From NCBI RefSeq assembly GCF_003574835.2, contig NZ_CP063196.1:1488001-1552000 (forward strand): DNA of 64,000 bases. Direction: 5' to 3'. Under the pieces are notes generated by a model. That model saw only the letters and a list, made by a program, of their open reading frames with translations. It did no database searches and was not told the origin of the DNA. Both the position numbers and the translations under genes were made by a program. Position 1 is the stretch's first letter. Every line of letters begins with the position of its first letter. Source of the stretch: Thermobifida halotolerans (GTDB taxonomy: Bacteria; Actinomycetota; Actinomycetes; Streptosporangiales; Streptosporangiaceae). Positions 24,274 to 32,759 of this stretch are shown piece by piece.

Positions 24274-24729
24274 ATGTCGAAGAGCGTGGCTCCCCGGAAG
24301 TGCTCGGTCGCCGACACGCTCGACCTGGTGGGCGACCGCTGGTCGCTGCTGGTCGTGCGCGAGTTGAGCCACGGGGTCCACCGCTTCGACCGGATCGTCC
24401 GCAACACCGGGGCCTCCCGCGACGTCCTCACCGCCAGACTGCGCAGACTGGAGGCCGTGGGCATCATCCGCCGCAGGCTCTACAACGAGCACCCCCCGCG
24501 CTACGAGTACCGCCTGACCTCCGCGGGCTGGGAACTGTGCGACGTGCTGCTCACCCTCATGAGGTGGGGGGACCGGCACCTCAACCCCGACGACCCGCCG
24601 CTGCGCTACCAGCACTCCTGCGGCGAGGTCCTGGACCCGGTGGTGGTCTGCGCCCACTGCGGCGGCCCGGCGGTGCGGGGCGCCCACTCGCCCTCCGGCC
24701 CCGCCCTGGCCGACGACCGGTGCTCCTGA
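24274..24729 (+). CDS. HxlR-type regulator with C-terminal Cys cluster
   Basis: A 151-residue protein. The HxlR winged helix (CSVADTLDLVGDRWSLLVVR; FDRIVRNTGASRDVLTARLR) occupies residues 10-105. A C-terminal extension follows with HSCGEVLDPVVVCAHCGG, which could bind zinc or act as a redox switch. It lies 93 bases after the thiolase and may repress it through the 22913 repeat. Confidence 0.88.
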   Translation: MSKSVAPRKCSVADTLDLVGDRWSLLVVRELSHGVHRFDRIVRNTGASRDVLTARLRRLEAVGIIRRRLYNEHPPRYEYRLTSAGWELCDVLLTLMRWGDRHLNPDDPPLRYQHSCGEVLDPVVVCAHCGGPAVRGAHSPSGPALADDRCS

Positions 24730-24775
24730 CGCCGGAGCCGCCCGAACGCGGAAGAACGGGTCCCTGGCACCGGGA

Positions 24776-25876
24776 TCACCGGTGCTGTTCGGGGGAGAGC
24801 AGACGCAGCAGCAGTTCGCTGTTCCGCAGCAGTTCCTTCTCCGGATCCCACAGTCCGGGCAGGTCGGTGCCCGGAGCCCGGTGCGGGTCGGCCAGGCGCG
24901 ACTGGATCTGCCGCGCGGTCGCGCGGGCGTCCTGGGCCTCCCCCGAGGTGAGGTCGGACGACCAGCGGATCAGGGACGCCAGCTCCCGCAGCAGGCGGGC
25001 GTAGTCCAGACGGAACTCCATGGACGGGTGCGACGGGTCGCCCTGGACACGGTCCAACTCGTCCACCGTGGCCGCGATCACCCGGATGCGGGAGCTGACC
25101 CGCTCGGAGAGGTCCATGAGGCGGAGCACCGGCCTCGGGTCGTGCCGTTCCAGCACGGCCCGAGGGTTGCCGCGCACCGACTCCTTGGCGTCGTCGCAGG
25201 CGCGGCGCGCCCTGCGGGTGCTGCGGTGCAGTGCGTCGGACCACCGTTCCCACCAGGTCAGCCCCTTCTCGGGGTCGGCGACGCTGTCGGCGAGCGCCTC
25301 CGTCGCGGCGGCGGCGTCCGAACGGAGCTCCTGCAGCGCGCGGTGCGCCCGGCCCAGGTGGGTGGGCGGGAACAGCAGCGCGTTGATCCCCAGCCCCACC
25401 ACCACCCCGACACCGACGTCAATGAGACGGGGAAGCACGTAGGAGACCACGTCGTGGCCGCCGAACAGCAGCGCGAACAGTGCGGTGAACGACACCTGCG
25501 AACTCTGGTCGCCCAGCGCCCGCAAGCTCGCCACCAGCAGCGACACCACGACCACCACGGCGATCCCCAGCGCCGTGGGACCGAAGGCCTCGCCGACCGG
25601 GATCGCCACGAGCCCGCCGAGCAGGAAACCGGCCGCGTAACTCGTCCCCTCCCGTACCGACAGCGCGATCGTCGGGTAGACGCCCAGCAGCGCGGCCAGC
25701 GGCGCGAAGTACGGGTTGGGCTGGCCCAGCCCGTACTTGGCGATCACCCAGGCCAGCACGGCGGCCAGAGCGGCCTTCACCACGAGCCGCAGGCGTTCGG
25801 ACCAGTACTGCCGCCATCCTTCGGGGTGGGCGGGTGCCCACGTCCGCACCAGGTATCCGACCCAGTTGCGCAGCAC
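24776..25876 (-). CDS. FUSC/aromatic acid exporter-like membrane protein
   Basis: A 366-residue protein. Six or so membrane helices in residues 25-175 (VKAALAAVLAWVIAKYGLGQ; LGIAVVVVVSLLVASLRALG; GVGVVVGLGINALLFPPTHL) are followed by a cytoplasmic helical half. This matches the FUSC/ArAE family, linked to export of aromatic or fusaric acids. It is a single gene on the minus strand. Confidence 0.85.
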   Translation of the reverse strand: MLRNWVGYLVRTWAPAHPEGWRQYWSERLRLVVKAALAAVLAWVIAKYGLGQPNPYFAPLAALLGVYPTIALSVREGTSYAAGFLLGGLVAIPVGEAFGPTALGIAVVVVVSLLVASLRALGDQSSQVSFTALFALLFGGHDVVSYVLPRLIDVGVGVVVGLGINALLFPPTHLGRAHRALQELRSDAAAATEALADSVADPEKGLTWWERWSDALHRSTRRARRACDDAKESVRGNPRAVLERHDPRPVLRLMDLSERVSSRIRVIAATVDELDRVQGDPSHPSMEFRLDYARLLRELASLIRWSSDLTSGEAQDARATARQIQSRLADPHRAPGTDLPGLWDPEKELLRNSELLLRLLSPEQHR

Positions 25877-25939
25877 GGAAATGCTCTCTCTCCCAGCACA
25901 CGACGTCGGGCGCGGCCGCTCGGGTGGCCGCGCCGCGGA

Positions 25940-26245
25940 TCAGGGACGCGGGAACGTCCTGGTCCAGCCACGGCCGGCGCGCCGCGAACGCTTCCCGCCC
26001 GCCGCGGCCCGGCACCTGGGGCAGACCCGGCGGACCTCGTCGGCCGCGCCTCCGGACTCGGGGAACGCGTCCGACCACGGGACGTGGGGGAAGCGCCGCA
26101 GCCGCGCCCGGCTCAGCGGCAGGCCGCACAGTGTCTGGTTCTGCCCCGGCCAGCAGGCGTGCGCCTCGCCCGAGGGCAGCCGCACCCCGTCCTCGTCGAT
26201 CCACTGGCCCGAGGCCGCGACGAAGGGCTCGCCCTGTGCCGCCAT
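25940..26245 (-). CDS. Small Cys-rich actinobacterial protein, unknown function
   Basis: A 101-residue protein from ATG 26245 (GAGAGGGG ribosome site). It contains AHACWPGQNQTLCGLPLSRA then ARLRRFPHVPWSDAFP and VRRVCPRCRAAAGGKRSRR. The cysteines, including a CPxC pair, suggest a zinc site. Similar proteins are familiar in actinobacterial genomes as hypotheticals. It is on the same strand as the FUSC gene, 63 bases upstream of it. Confidence 0.65.
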   Translation of the reverse strand: MAAQGEPFVAASGQWIDEDGVRLPSGEAHACWPGQNQTLCGLPLSRARLRRFPHVPWSDAFPESGGAADEVRRVCPRCRAAAGGKRSRRAGRGWTRTFPRP

Positions 26246-26434
26246 CGTGGACCCCCTCTCCACCGCCGTGCACCGCTACCCGCGCCGCCCGCGCCCAACC
26301 GCGCGGGGATGCGGAACAAGAGGGGCGTCTCCTCCGCGAGGAGACGCCCCGGGATGCCGATGCCGGCGGTCGGCCGGAGGAGAGACCGGACCACCCGCGG
26401 GAGAGACGCGGGGAGGCATCGGCGGTCGAGCGGC

Positions 26435-27514
26435 TCAGGGCGTGAGCACGGTGCGCGCGCCGAGGGGGTTGTCGAGGTCGGCGAGGGCGCTGTTGACCTC
26501 GGTGAGGGGCACCCGGGCGCTGAGGAGTTCGTCGAGTTTCAACCGGCCGTCCAGGTAGAGCCGGCAGTAGAGCGGGATGTCGATCCGGAACCGGGCCGAG
26601 CCCATCTTGGAGCCCTGGAGGCGCTTCTCCAGCAGCAGGTCGGTGGCGGGGACGCGGATCTGCACGTCGGGGCGGGCCACGCCCACGACGGTCGCGGTGC
26701 CCTTGGTGTCGAGCATCCGGAACGCCTGCTCCATGGTGGCGGCGATGCCCACCACCTCGATGGCGTGGTCCACGCCGCCGCCGGTCAGTTCGCGCACCGC
26801 CTCCACCGGGTCGGTGGTGCCGGCGTCGACGGTGTGGGTGGCGCCGAACTCCCGGGCGAGGGCCAGTTTGTCGGCGAGCCGGTCGACCGCGATGATCTGC
26901 GCGGCCCCGGCGATGCGGGCGCCCTGGACGACGTTGAGGCCCACGCCGCCGCAGCCGATGACCGCGACGGTCTGGCCGACCTGGACCTTCGCGGCGTTGC
27001 GCACCGCGCCCACGCCGGTGATCACCGAGCAGCCCAGCAGCGCGGCCCGGTCCAGGGGCATCTCCTCGGGCAGTCTCACCAGGGCGCTCTCGTGCACGAG
27101 GAGCTGCTCGGCGAATCCGCCGAGGCCGACGAACGGCTCGACGGGCGTGTCGCCCCGGCAGAGCCGGGGCGGTTGGCCGGGCGGGCGGGAGCGCCGCTTG
27201 CGCTCGCAGTGCTGCAGTTCGCCGCGCATGCACCAGCGGCAGACTCCGCAGAAGGCGGAGGCGCAGGCCGCGACGGGGTCGCCGGGCCTGACGTAGGTGA
27301 CGGCGCTGCCCACACGCTCGACGATCCCGGCGGCCTCGTGGCCGAGGACGAGTGGCAGGGGGAGGGCGTTGGCCCCCAGGTGCATGGTCCGGTCGGTGTG
27401 GCAGACGCCGGAGGCGACGACCCGGACGAGGACCTCGTCGGGTGCGGGGTCCGAGACGGTGACGTCCTCGATCACCAGGTCCTCGCAGAACTCGTGCAGG
27501 ACGGCTGCTTTCAT
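26435..27514 (-). CDS. Zinc-dependent alcohol dehydrogenase
   Basis: A 359-residue MDR-superfamily dehydrogenase. Catalytic zinc ligands are in SGVCHTD (near residue 38) and GHEAAG (near 60). The structural-zinc cysteine loop is CASAFCGVCRWCMRGELQHC, and the NAD-binding motif is VIGCGGVGLNVVQGA. It oxidises a primary or secondary alcohol to an aldehyde or ketone. The start is ATG 27514. Its promoter contains the TATCATTAA core seen across the catabolic island, which ties it to that regulon although it lies 2.6 kb away. Confidence 0.92.
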   Translation of the reverse strand: MKAAVLHEFCEDLVIEDVTVSDPAPDEVLVRVVASGVCHTDRTMHLGANALPLPLVLGHEAAGIVERVGSAVTYVRPGDPVAACASAFCGVCRWCMRGELQHCERKRRSRPPGQPPRLCRGDTPVEPFVGLGGFAEQLLVHESALVRLPEEMPLDRAALLGCSVITGVGAVRNAAKVQVGQTVAVIGCGGVGLNVVQGARIAGAAQIIAVDRLADKLALAREFGATHTVDAGTTDPVEAVRELTGGGVDHAIEVVGIAATMEQAFRMLDTKGTATVVGVARPDVQIRVPATDLLLEKRLQGSKMGSARFRIDIPLYCRLYLDGRLKLDELLSARVPLTEVNSALADLDNPLGARTVLTP

Positions 27515-27564
27515 CAACGCCTCCCGTGGGTTTGCTCATGAGATGCAAATAACAATATATTGCT

Positions 27565-27573
27565 TATCATTAA
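27565..27573. promoter_or_regulatory. AT-rich promoter island with TATCATTAA core
   Basis: An AT-rich stretch of about 40 bases (27540-27580) in otherwise high-GC DNA, 50 bases upstream of the alcohol dehydrogenase ATG. The TATCATTAA core is identical to that at 34268-34276 and is the reverse complement of TTAATGATA, a variant of the recurrent TAATGATTA. Confidence 0.6.
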
Positions 27574-27665
27574 TTGCGTAGATGTCTGCTTCGGGTGGCG
27601 TGGCAGAGGCGCCCGGGACGGCCGCGCGGCGGGGAGGAGACCGGTTGGGCCGCGCCTCCCGTTGG

Positions 27666-27915
27666 GTGGGCGCGCAGGTGGCGGGCTGTCAGCGCGTCAC
27701 CGTGGGCGGCGGGGTCGGCGGGGGCTCCGGTGAACACCACCGGGCCGCCGCCGTGGCCCGCGCCGGAGCAGGGTCGATGATCCGGTCGGCGCGGGCCGTC
27801 ACCGCCCGGTGGCACTCGATGACGACCACCGTGGCGCCCCGCCGCGTCCCGCCGGCGAGCCGTGGACCAGCGTGCTCTTGCCCGCCCCGGCCGGGACCTC
27901 CGGGAGCGGGTCCGT
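27666..27915 (-). pseudogene. UvrA-like ATPase remnant
   Basis: The minus strand shows pieces of a UvrA-type ABC ATPase in shifting frames: a Walker A AGAGKSTLVHGSPAG near 27900, then ATVVVIECHRAVTARADRII then DPAP, then SGAGHGGGPVVFTGAPADPA, then LTARHLRAH near 27666. In intact UvrA-like drug-resistance proteins these lie hundreds of residues apart, so a large internal deletion plus a frameshift has occurred. Confidence 0.55.
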
Positions 27916-28018
27916 TTCCGGGGACCTGGCGGGGTGGGTCACGGCCCCGGTGGCCGCGACGCCGGGGACGCGGAGCGGCGGTGGCAGGCCCCGGCGTCGC
28001 GGTCGTCCCGCGAGGCGA

Positions 28019-28570
28019 CTAGCCGCAGTGGTCGTAGACGCTCACGCCGGACAGTTCGTCGTTGCCGACATTGCCGTACGGGAAGTTGCCCGCCCGGTTC
28101 TTCGGGAAGAACGCCGCGGGCCGGGTGCCCGGGTCATGGACGTGGAAGTGGCCGCAGAAGCCGTAGGAGCCCCACGCGCTGGCCTCGTCGTTGAACTTCC
28201 GGGGCACGTAGTACAGGCCGGGTTCGACGAAGTAGAGGTGCCAGCCCTCACGTTCGGCGCGGGACCCCCACGGGCCGTGCTCGGTCACGACCACGTAGGA
28301 GACGCGGTCCCTGTCCCGGCCGTCCCTGCCGTCCCGGCCGTCCCTGCCGTCCCTGCCGTCCCTGCCGTAGCGGTCTCCGCTGGCGGTCTCCCGGGCCGGC
28401 TGCAGGCACTCGGCGTTCCCGGCGTCCCCGCCGTCGGGGACGAGGGTCACCGCGCAGCCGGGCAGGACCACCGGCTCGTGGTCGATGCCGGCCTCGGCGG
28501 TGGACACGGTGCCGGACACCAGAGCACCGGTCAGCGCCCCGGTGAGAGCGATCTTGGTGAAACGACGCAT
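28019..28570 (-). CDS. Secreted GRD-repeat protein with beta/gamma-crystallin-like C-terminus
   Basis: A 183-residue protein. Its signal peptide (residues 1-29: MRRFTKIALTGALTGALVSG then TVSTAEA) precedes a cysteine-containing segment, a run of Gly-Arg-Asp triplets near residues 72-90 and a C-terminal domain (LYFVEPGLYYVPRKFNDEAS; SVYDHCG). The C-terminal pattern resembles peptidase-inhibitor I36/beta-gamma-crystallin-like secreted proteins. The GRD run is encoded by a 9-bp tandem repeat and may vary in length between strains. The start is ATG 28570. Confidence 0.7.
   Translation of the reverse strand: MRRFTKIALTGALTGALVSGTVSTAEAGIDHEPVVLPGCAVTLVPDGGDAGNAECLQPARETASGDRYGRDGRDGRDGRDGRDGRDRDRVSYVVVTEHGPWGSRAEREGWHLYFVEPGLYYVPRKFNDEASAWGSYGFCGHFHVHDPGTRPAAFFPKNRAGNFPYGNVGNDELSGVSVYDHCG
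28321..28365. repeat. Five-copy 9-bp tandem repeat inside a CDS
   Basis: CGTCCCTGC is repeated five times (one copy has CGTCCCGGC), encoding the Gly-Arg-Asp triplets of the secreted protein on the minus strand. Confidence 0.9.
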
Positions 28571-28684
28571 GACTCCCCCCAAATGTCACGTCGCATGGTG
28601 ACTGTATGGTTACACACCGTCCCAGGGTGGCGCAGTCTCCGCACCCGTGTCGGCTTTCGGAGTAAGGGAGCGGAAAAGCCCTGG

Positions 28685-29650
28685 TCAGGGTGTCGTGGTC
28701 GGGGGAAGCAGGCGTAGTACCGGCACGGTGGTCCCGGGGACGGCCAGGTCGGTTCCGGCGACCACGAGCAGACCGGTGCCCGGGGGCGCGGAGGCGGCGG
28801 TGTCGCCGGGGGGAGTCATCCGCCGGAAGTGGAACTCCGGTTCGGCGAAGGCCTCCTCGCGCGTCGCGGCGGTCTCCGCCGGTCCGGGGCGGCGGGCCAC
28901 GGACCGGCTGATCCGGCCCACCGTGCGGGCGAAGTCGGCGGCCGCGGTGGGGTCGTGCGGCGGCGGTTCGGGCGGTGGCGCGCCGGGGACCAGCCACAGC
29001 GTCGCGCCGGGGGTGCACAGTCCGGCCAGCAGCGCCACGGCGGGGTGGCCGTGCGGGTCCCCGACCCGCACGGTCGCGTCCCGGCCGTCGCGGAGCCGCC
29101 CGACCGCGGTCAACTGCTCCTCGGGCGGGTCCGCCCAGTCCAGCAGCTCCAGGGCCGCCGGGACCGGCAGCGGGTCGGGACGGGCGCGCCGCAGCGGCCA
29201 GCGGGGGAAGACCGGCGGCGGCCACACGTAGGGAAGCCCGTCGGGCACGTCGCCGAACAGCGGCCGGTAGTGCTCGGGATCCTTGCGGAGCAGCGCGGAA
29301 CGGTGCGACCGGTGCAGCGCCACGTCGCCCAGCCACGGCGGCAGCAGGTCGCGGGCGAACAGCTCCGCCTCCCGCGGTGCGCGTCCCCCGGTGAACTCCA
29401 GCAGCGCGGGCAGCGTGGCGTCGGCTCGGCCCCGCGAGCGCCACTCGGCGCAGACCGCCACCCCGTAGGCCACGAGGGCGGGGACGAAGCCGCGCCACAT
29501 CGCCACGGCCGGGTGCCGCTGCCAGCCGTACTCGGGCCACACCAGGGCGCGCAGGATCTGCAGGGTCTCCACGCGCTGCTTGCCCAGTCGGCGGTCGTCC
29601 AGCACTTCGGCGCAGGCCGCGAAGGTGGGAAGCGGCAGAAAGGTCTGCAT
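28685..29650 (-). CDS. MSMEG_6728-family protein (pyrimidine-dimer glycosylase-like N-terminus)
   Basis: A 321-residue protein whose first 150 residues (MQTFLPLPTFAACAEVLDDR; RLGKQRVETLQILRALVWPE; HPAVAMWRGFVPALVAYG) match the actinobacterial MSMEG_6728 family, related to T4 endonuclease V-like proteins. The remaining half is proline/alanine-rich and may be a separate poorly conserved extension. A DNA repair role is possible but unproven. Confidence 0.78.
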   Translation of the reverse strand: MQTFLPLPTFAACAEVLDDRRLGKQRVETLQILRALVWPEYGWQRHPAVAMWRGFVPALVAYGVAVCAEWRSRGRADATLPALLEFTGGRAPREAELFARDLLPPWLGDVALHRSHRSALLRKDPEHYRPLFGDVPDGLPYVWPPPVFPRWPLRRARPDPLPVPAALELLDWADPPEEQLTAVGRLRDGRDATVRVGDPHGHPAVALLAGLCTPGATLWLVPGAPPPEPPPHDPTAAADFARTVGRISRSVARRPGPAETAATREEAFAEPEFHFRRMTPPGDTAASAPPGTGLLVVAGTDLAVPGTTVPVLRLLPPTTTP

Positions 29651-30118
29651 GGGCTCCCCCTACCCGGCTCGGCCGCTCCGTACGGTCCGGGACGGGGCGC
29701 CGGAGGTGCTTCGGGGCAATGCCCTGCCCGCCTGACTTCCCGCACCGGTTCTCAGGTGATCTCAACCCCTGGGGGCCGTGTGGCACCAGCCCGTGGGAGT
29801 TTCCAGGTCACCTCCACTCCAGGGGGGTGTGGAACCCGGCCCCGTGGGGTGGAGGCCGCATGCGCCCCCCTCGGGGCCGAGGCCGCAAGCCCGGGGGGCG
29901 AGGTTCCACGACCCCCGGAAGTCTGCGGCCCTTGGATCGGAAAGTCCATCACGTTCCCGAGGAGCGGGTGTTGCGGCGGCCGCTGGAACCCGAGAGGGCC
30001 GCCCGGGAGCCTTCCTCCCCCGCGTCCCGGCCTCGGTCGAGGCCGGGACGGGACCGGCCCCGTCCCGGGCGGCGGTGGGGGCGGGGCCGATCGTCGGAGA
30101 GGAGCTTCGGCCGCTCGC
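29651..30118. other. Interval with dispersed repeat, no gene
   Basis: About 470 bases with no supported gene. It carries one copy of the 24-bp dispersed repeat (29719-29742) and two imperfect CAGGT-NN-CCTC-type direct repeats starting near 29754 and 29805. Confidence 0.55.
29719..29742. repeat. Dispersed 24-bp repeat, copy 1
   Basis: The 24 bases are identical to 60052-60075. The core is CCCTGCCCGCCTGACTTCCC, and similarity continues weakly on the 3' side (a CACCGGTTCT versus CATTGGTCCT stretch). Both copies lie in intergenic DNA at the edges of the acyl-CoA island. Confidence 0.85.
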
Positions 30119-31306
30119 CTACTTCGTGCGCGGCGGCGCGAGTTTCGCCGAGAGGTCGCGCAGGGCGGCCTCGTCGGGGCGCGCCCCCGCCTCGATGGCC
30201 ATCCGCGCGTCGACCATCTGCCGGGGCGAGTCGACGCTCAGGTGCGCGGTGAGCCGACCGTCGGCGGCCAGCCAGGCCGCGGCCCACCGCTCGCCGCCGT
30301 CGCGGACGACCACCGTGTCGTCGGGGCCGTGATGCCCCACGTACTGGATCTTGTGGCCGAACTGGTCGCTCCAGAAGTAGGGGACCGGATCGTGGACGGG
30401 CGGCGGCGTGTCACCGGACGGGTCGTGCAGCAGGACCGCCGCGACGACCCGCGCGGCCTCCCGGGCGTCGTCCCAGTGCTCGACGCGCAGCCGGCCGTTC
30501 CAGCGCGGCGACCACCGCACCGCCACGTCGCCGAGGGCGTGGACCCCGGGCTGCGAGGCGCGCAGGTGCTCGTCCACGAGCACCCCCCGCTCCACGTCGA
30601 CCCCCGAGCCCTCCAGCCAGGCGGTGTCGGGGCGGACGCCGACGCCGACCACGACCACGTCGGCGTCCACGTGCTCGCCGCCGGCCAGTCGCACGCCGGT
30701 CTCGGTGACCTCCGCGACACCGGCGTCGAGCCGCAGGTCCACCTCCGCCCACCAGGGCAGGAACCGGGCGCCCACCGTCGGCCCCAGGGCGGCGGCGAGC
30801 GGGGCCGGGCCCGCCTCGACGCAGGTCACCGAGCAGCCGTGGCGCAGCGCGGCGGTGGCGACCTCGGCGCTGATCCAACTGGCCCCCACCAGGACGACCC
30901 GCTGGCCGGGCTTCAGTTCGGCCCGGAGCCGGGCCGCGTCGTCCAGGGTGCGTACCGTGAGCTGGCGGCCCGGGCCGGGGAGCCTGACGGGGGAGGCGCC
31001 GGTGGCGATGACGAGCGCGTCGTAGGACAGTTCACCGTCGGTGGTCCGCACCGTCCGGGACGCGGGGTCCAGGGAGGTGGCGGAGACGCCGAGGCGCACG
31101 TCCACCGACAGCTTCGCGTAGTCGGTGGGCAGGGTGGGGTCGTGGTCCTGCTCGACCAGCGCGGCCTTGGTCAGCGGCGGCCGGTCGTAGGGCGGGTGCG
31201 GCTCGGCGCAGAGCATGACCAGTTCGCCCTCGTAGCCCTTCGAGCGGAGCTGTTCGCACGTCCTGGCCGCGGCCAGGCCGCCACCGGCGATGACGATCCG
31301 TTCCAT
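30119..31306 (-). CDS. Ferredoxin reductase (FAD/NADH) for the P450 system
   Basis: A 395-residue putidaredoxin-reductase-type flavoprotein with FAD motif VIAGGGLAAARTCEQL at residues 4-19, YDALVIATGASPVRLPG near 100, the NADH motif VVLVGASWISAEVA near 150, and the second FAD-binding segment GVHALGDVAVRW near 270. It should pass electrons from NADH to the ferredoxin at 32760 and on to the P450. The NADH motif has S in place of the usual third glycine (GASWIS, usually GxGxxG). It lies 23 bases after the P450 gene. Confidence 0.92.
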   Translation of the reverse strand: MERIVIAGGGLAAARTCEQLRSKGYEGELVMLCAEPHPPYDRPPLTKAALVEQDHDPTLPTDYAKLSVDVRLGVSATSLDPASRTVRTTDGELSYDALVIATGASPVRLPGPGRQLTVRTLDDAARLRAELKPGQRVVLVGASWISAEVATAALRHGCSVTCVEAGPAPLAAALGPTVGARFLPWWAEVDLRLDAGVAEVTETGVRLAGGEHVDADVVVVGVGVRPDTAWLEGSGVDVERGVLVDEHLRASQPGVHALGDVAVRWSPRWNGRLRVEHWDDAREAARVVAAVLLHDPSGDTPPPVHDPVPYFWSDQFGHKIQYVGHHGPDDTVVVRDGGERWAAAWLAADGRLTAHLSVDSPRQMVDARMAIEAGARPDEAALRDLSAKLAPPRTK

Positions 31307-31329
31307 CGTGACGCTCTCCGTCTCCTCGG

Positions 31330-32580
31330 TCAGCCGATGACGGCTTCGGACTCGGCAAGCACCCGTCCGCCGGGGGTGAACCTCGCGGGGATGCGGCGGA
31401 AGCCCACGTTGGTGCCCTGGTCGGGGAAGCGCTCCAGCGCGGCGAAGTCGATCGTGTAGTCGGGCATGCGGGTCAGGATCTCCTGCAGCAGCCGCTTGGC
31501 CATGAGGCGGCCGAGGTGGGAGCCCGCGCAGCGGTGGACGCCGATGCCGAAGGCGACGTGGCGGTTGGGCCAGCGCCTGATGTCGATGGTGTCGGGGGCG
31601 TCGAACTGCTCCTCGTCCCGGTTGGCCGAGGCCCACGACAGCAGGACGCGGTCGCCGGCCTTCATCGGGCAGCCGTGGAAGTCCACGTCGCGGGTGACGG
31701 TGCGGGCCAGGGCCTGGGTGGGGGAGAAGACGCGCAGGAACTCCTCGACCGCGCGGTCGAGCAGGCCCGGGTCGTCGATGAGCTCCCGGCGGACCTCGGT
31801 GTTCCTGGCCAGCCACACCAGGGCCTGGCTCACCAGCGACGCCGTCGTCCCGGTGCCGCCGGAGACGAGCAGGTCGACGATGGCGAAGACCTCCTCGTCG
31901 GTGATCGGGCGGCCGTCGATCTCCTGGGCCACCAGGAAGCTGATGACGTCGTCCCGGGGCTCGGCGCGCCGGTCCCGGATGGTCTGCCACATCTGCTCGG
32001 ACAGGGCGGGCAGTTCGACCTCGACGGCGTGGCGGAACTCGGGGCTGTCCTGCGGGTCGGCCAGGGTGGCGCGGTGGGCCCCGGCGTAGCGGTTCCAGTC
32101 CTCGACGGGCAGGCCGAGCCAGTCGATGGTGACGATCGCGGGCACGCCGATGATCGTGGTGAAGTCGCACTCGCCCTTCTCGATGACGCTGTCGACGAAG
32201 GCGGTGGTGTAGCGCTCCACCATCTCCTCCATCCGCTTCACCGCGGAGGGGGCCGTGATCTGGTTGACGATCTTGCGGTACTTGCGGAACTCCGGCGGGT
32301 CGACCTCGATGGGGATGTGGTGGTACATCGGGGTCGGCGGGATGACGATGGCCAGACCGTCGGTGTCGGCGGCCTCCCGGGTGGAGGAGAACAGGTCGTC
32401 GTCGCGGGCCGCGTCGAATACGCTCTGGTAGTCCGAGAGCACCCAGTAGCCGCCGTGGGCCTCGGTCCAGCCCCTCTTGTGGCTCTGGCGCAGTGCGCGG
32501 TAGGAGGCGACCGGGTCGTCCGCGTGTTCTGCGGAGTGGTGGTCGAAGTGGACGACCGGGCAGCGTGTGGGGTCGCTCAT
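31330..32580 (-). CDS. Cytochrome P450 with atypical I-helix
   Basis: A 416-residue soluble P450. The heme-ligand loop FGIGVHRCAG places the cysteine at residue 351. The K-helix ExxR lies in EEFLRVF. The I-helix reads LLVSGGTGTTAS around residues 238-248. At the position normally Asp or Glu before the conserved Thr, there is Gly244; this acid normally helps proton delivery during oxygen activation. It should hydroxylate the pathway substrate using the ferredoxin and reductase encoded on either side. The promoter is shared with the divergent ferredoxin gene. Confidence 0.94.
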   Translation of the reverse strand: MSDPTRCPVVHFDHHSAEHADDPVASYRALRQSHKRGWTEAHGGYWVLSDYQSVFDAARDDDLFSSTREAADTDGLAIVIPPTPMYHHIPIEVDPPEFRKYRKIVNQITAPSAVKRMEEMVERYTTAFVDSVIEKGECDFTTIIGVPAIVTIDWLGLPVEDWNRYAGAHRATLADPQDSPEFRHAVEVELPALSEQMWQTIRDRRAEPRDDVISFLVAQEIDGRPITDEEVFAIVDLLVSGGTGTTASLVSQALVWLARNTEVRRELIDDPGLLDRAVEEFLRVFSPTQALARTVTRDVDFHGCPMKAGDRVLLSWASANRDEEQFDAPDTIDIRRWPNRHVAFGIGVHRCAGSHLGRLMAKRLLQEILTRMPDYTIDFAALERFPDQGTNVGFRRIPARFTPGGRVLAESEAVIG

Positions 32581-32685
32581 GGCTGTGTGCCCTTCCTCTG
32601 TGCGCGCGGATGTTCCCTGTGTGGCCTGGTTGGGGATTTCTGTGACGTGTGCGGAAGCCTGGTGTGATCTGTGTTGCAGCCCTAG

Positions 32686-32699
32686 TGATAATCGTTATA
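32686..32699. promoter_or_regulatory. AT-rich operator-like element, P450/ferredoxin divergent promoter
   Basis: TGATAATCGTTATA contains ATAA-tcg-TTAT and lies between the P450 (start 32580) and ferredoxin (start 32760) genes. The reverse strand contains CGATTAT, related to the recurring AATGATTA core. Confidence 0.5.
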
Positions 32700-32759
32700 C
32701 TGAAAACCATCAATGTCAAGATGGTCGGAATGAGGGAGCCCCGACCGAAGGAGGGCATC

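Noticed and set aside
22594-24687. 697-residue minus-strand open frame opposite the thiolase and HxlR genes
   Set aside because: It is a shadow of high-GC coding sequence: composition is rich in A, G, R and V without domain motifs, and the plus strand has clear thiolase and HxlR signatures.
24782-27541. 919-residue plus-strand open frame
   Set aside because: It runs opposite the FUSC, Cys-rich and alcohol dehydrogenase genes, each of which shows real motifs. The long frame is a GC artefact.
29754-29825. CRISPR-like repeats (a minus-strand copy ends in GGAAAC)
   Set aside because: Only two copies about 51 bases apart at roughly 71 percent identity, no further regular units and no cas genes. 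The related pair at 60087/60116 has a 29-base period, which cannot hold repeat plus spacer.
28829-31459. 876-residue plus-strand open frame opposite the reductase
   Set aside because: No domain motif and low-complexity composition; the minus strand carries the flavoprotein.
32686-32699. Fur/DtxR iron box in the P450 promoter
   Set aside because: It resembles TGATAAT-type Fur boxes, but symmetry is poor and no iron-uptake genes are present. The recurring core at other catabolic promoters fits a dedicated regulator better.
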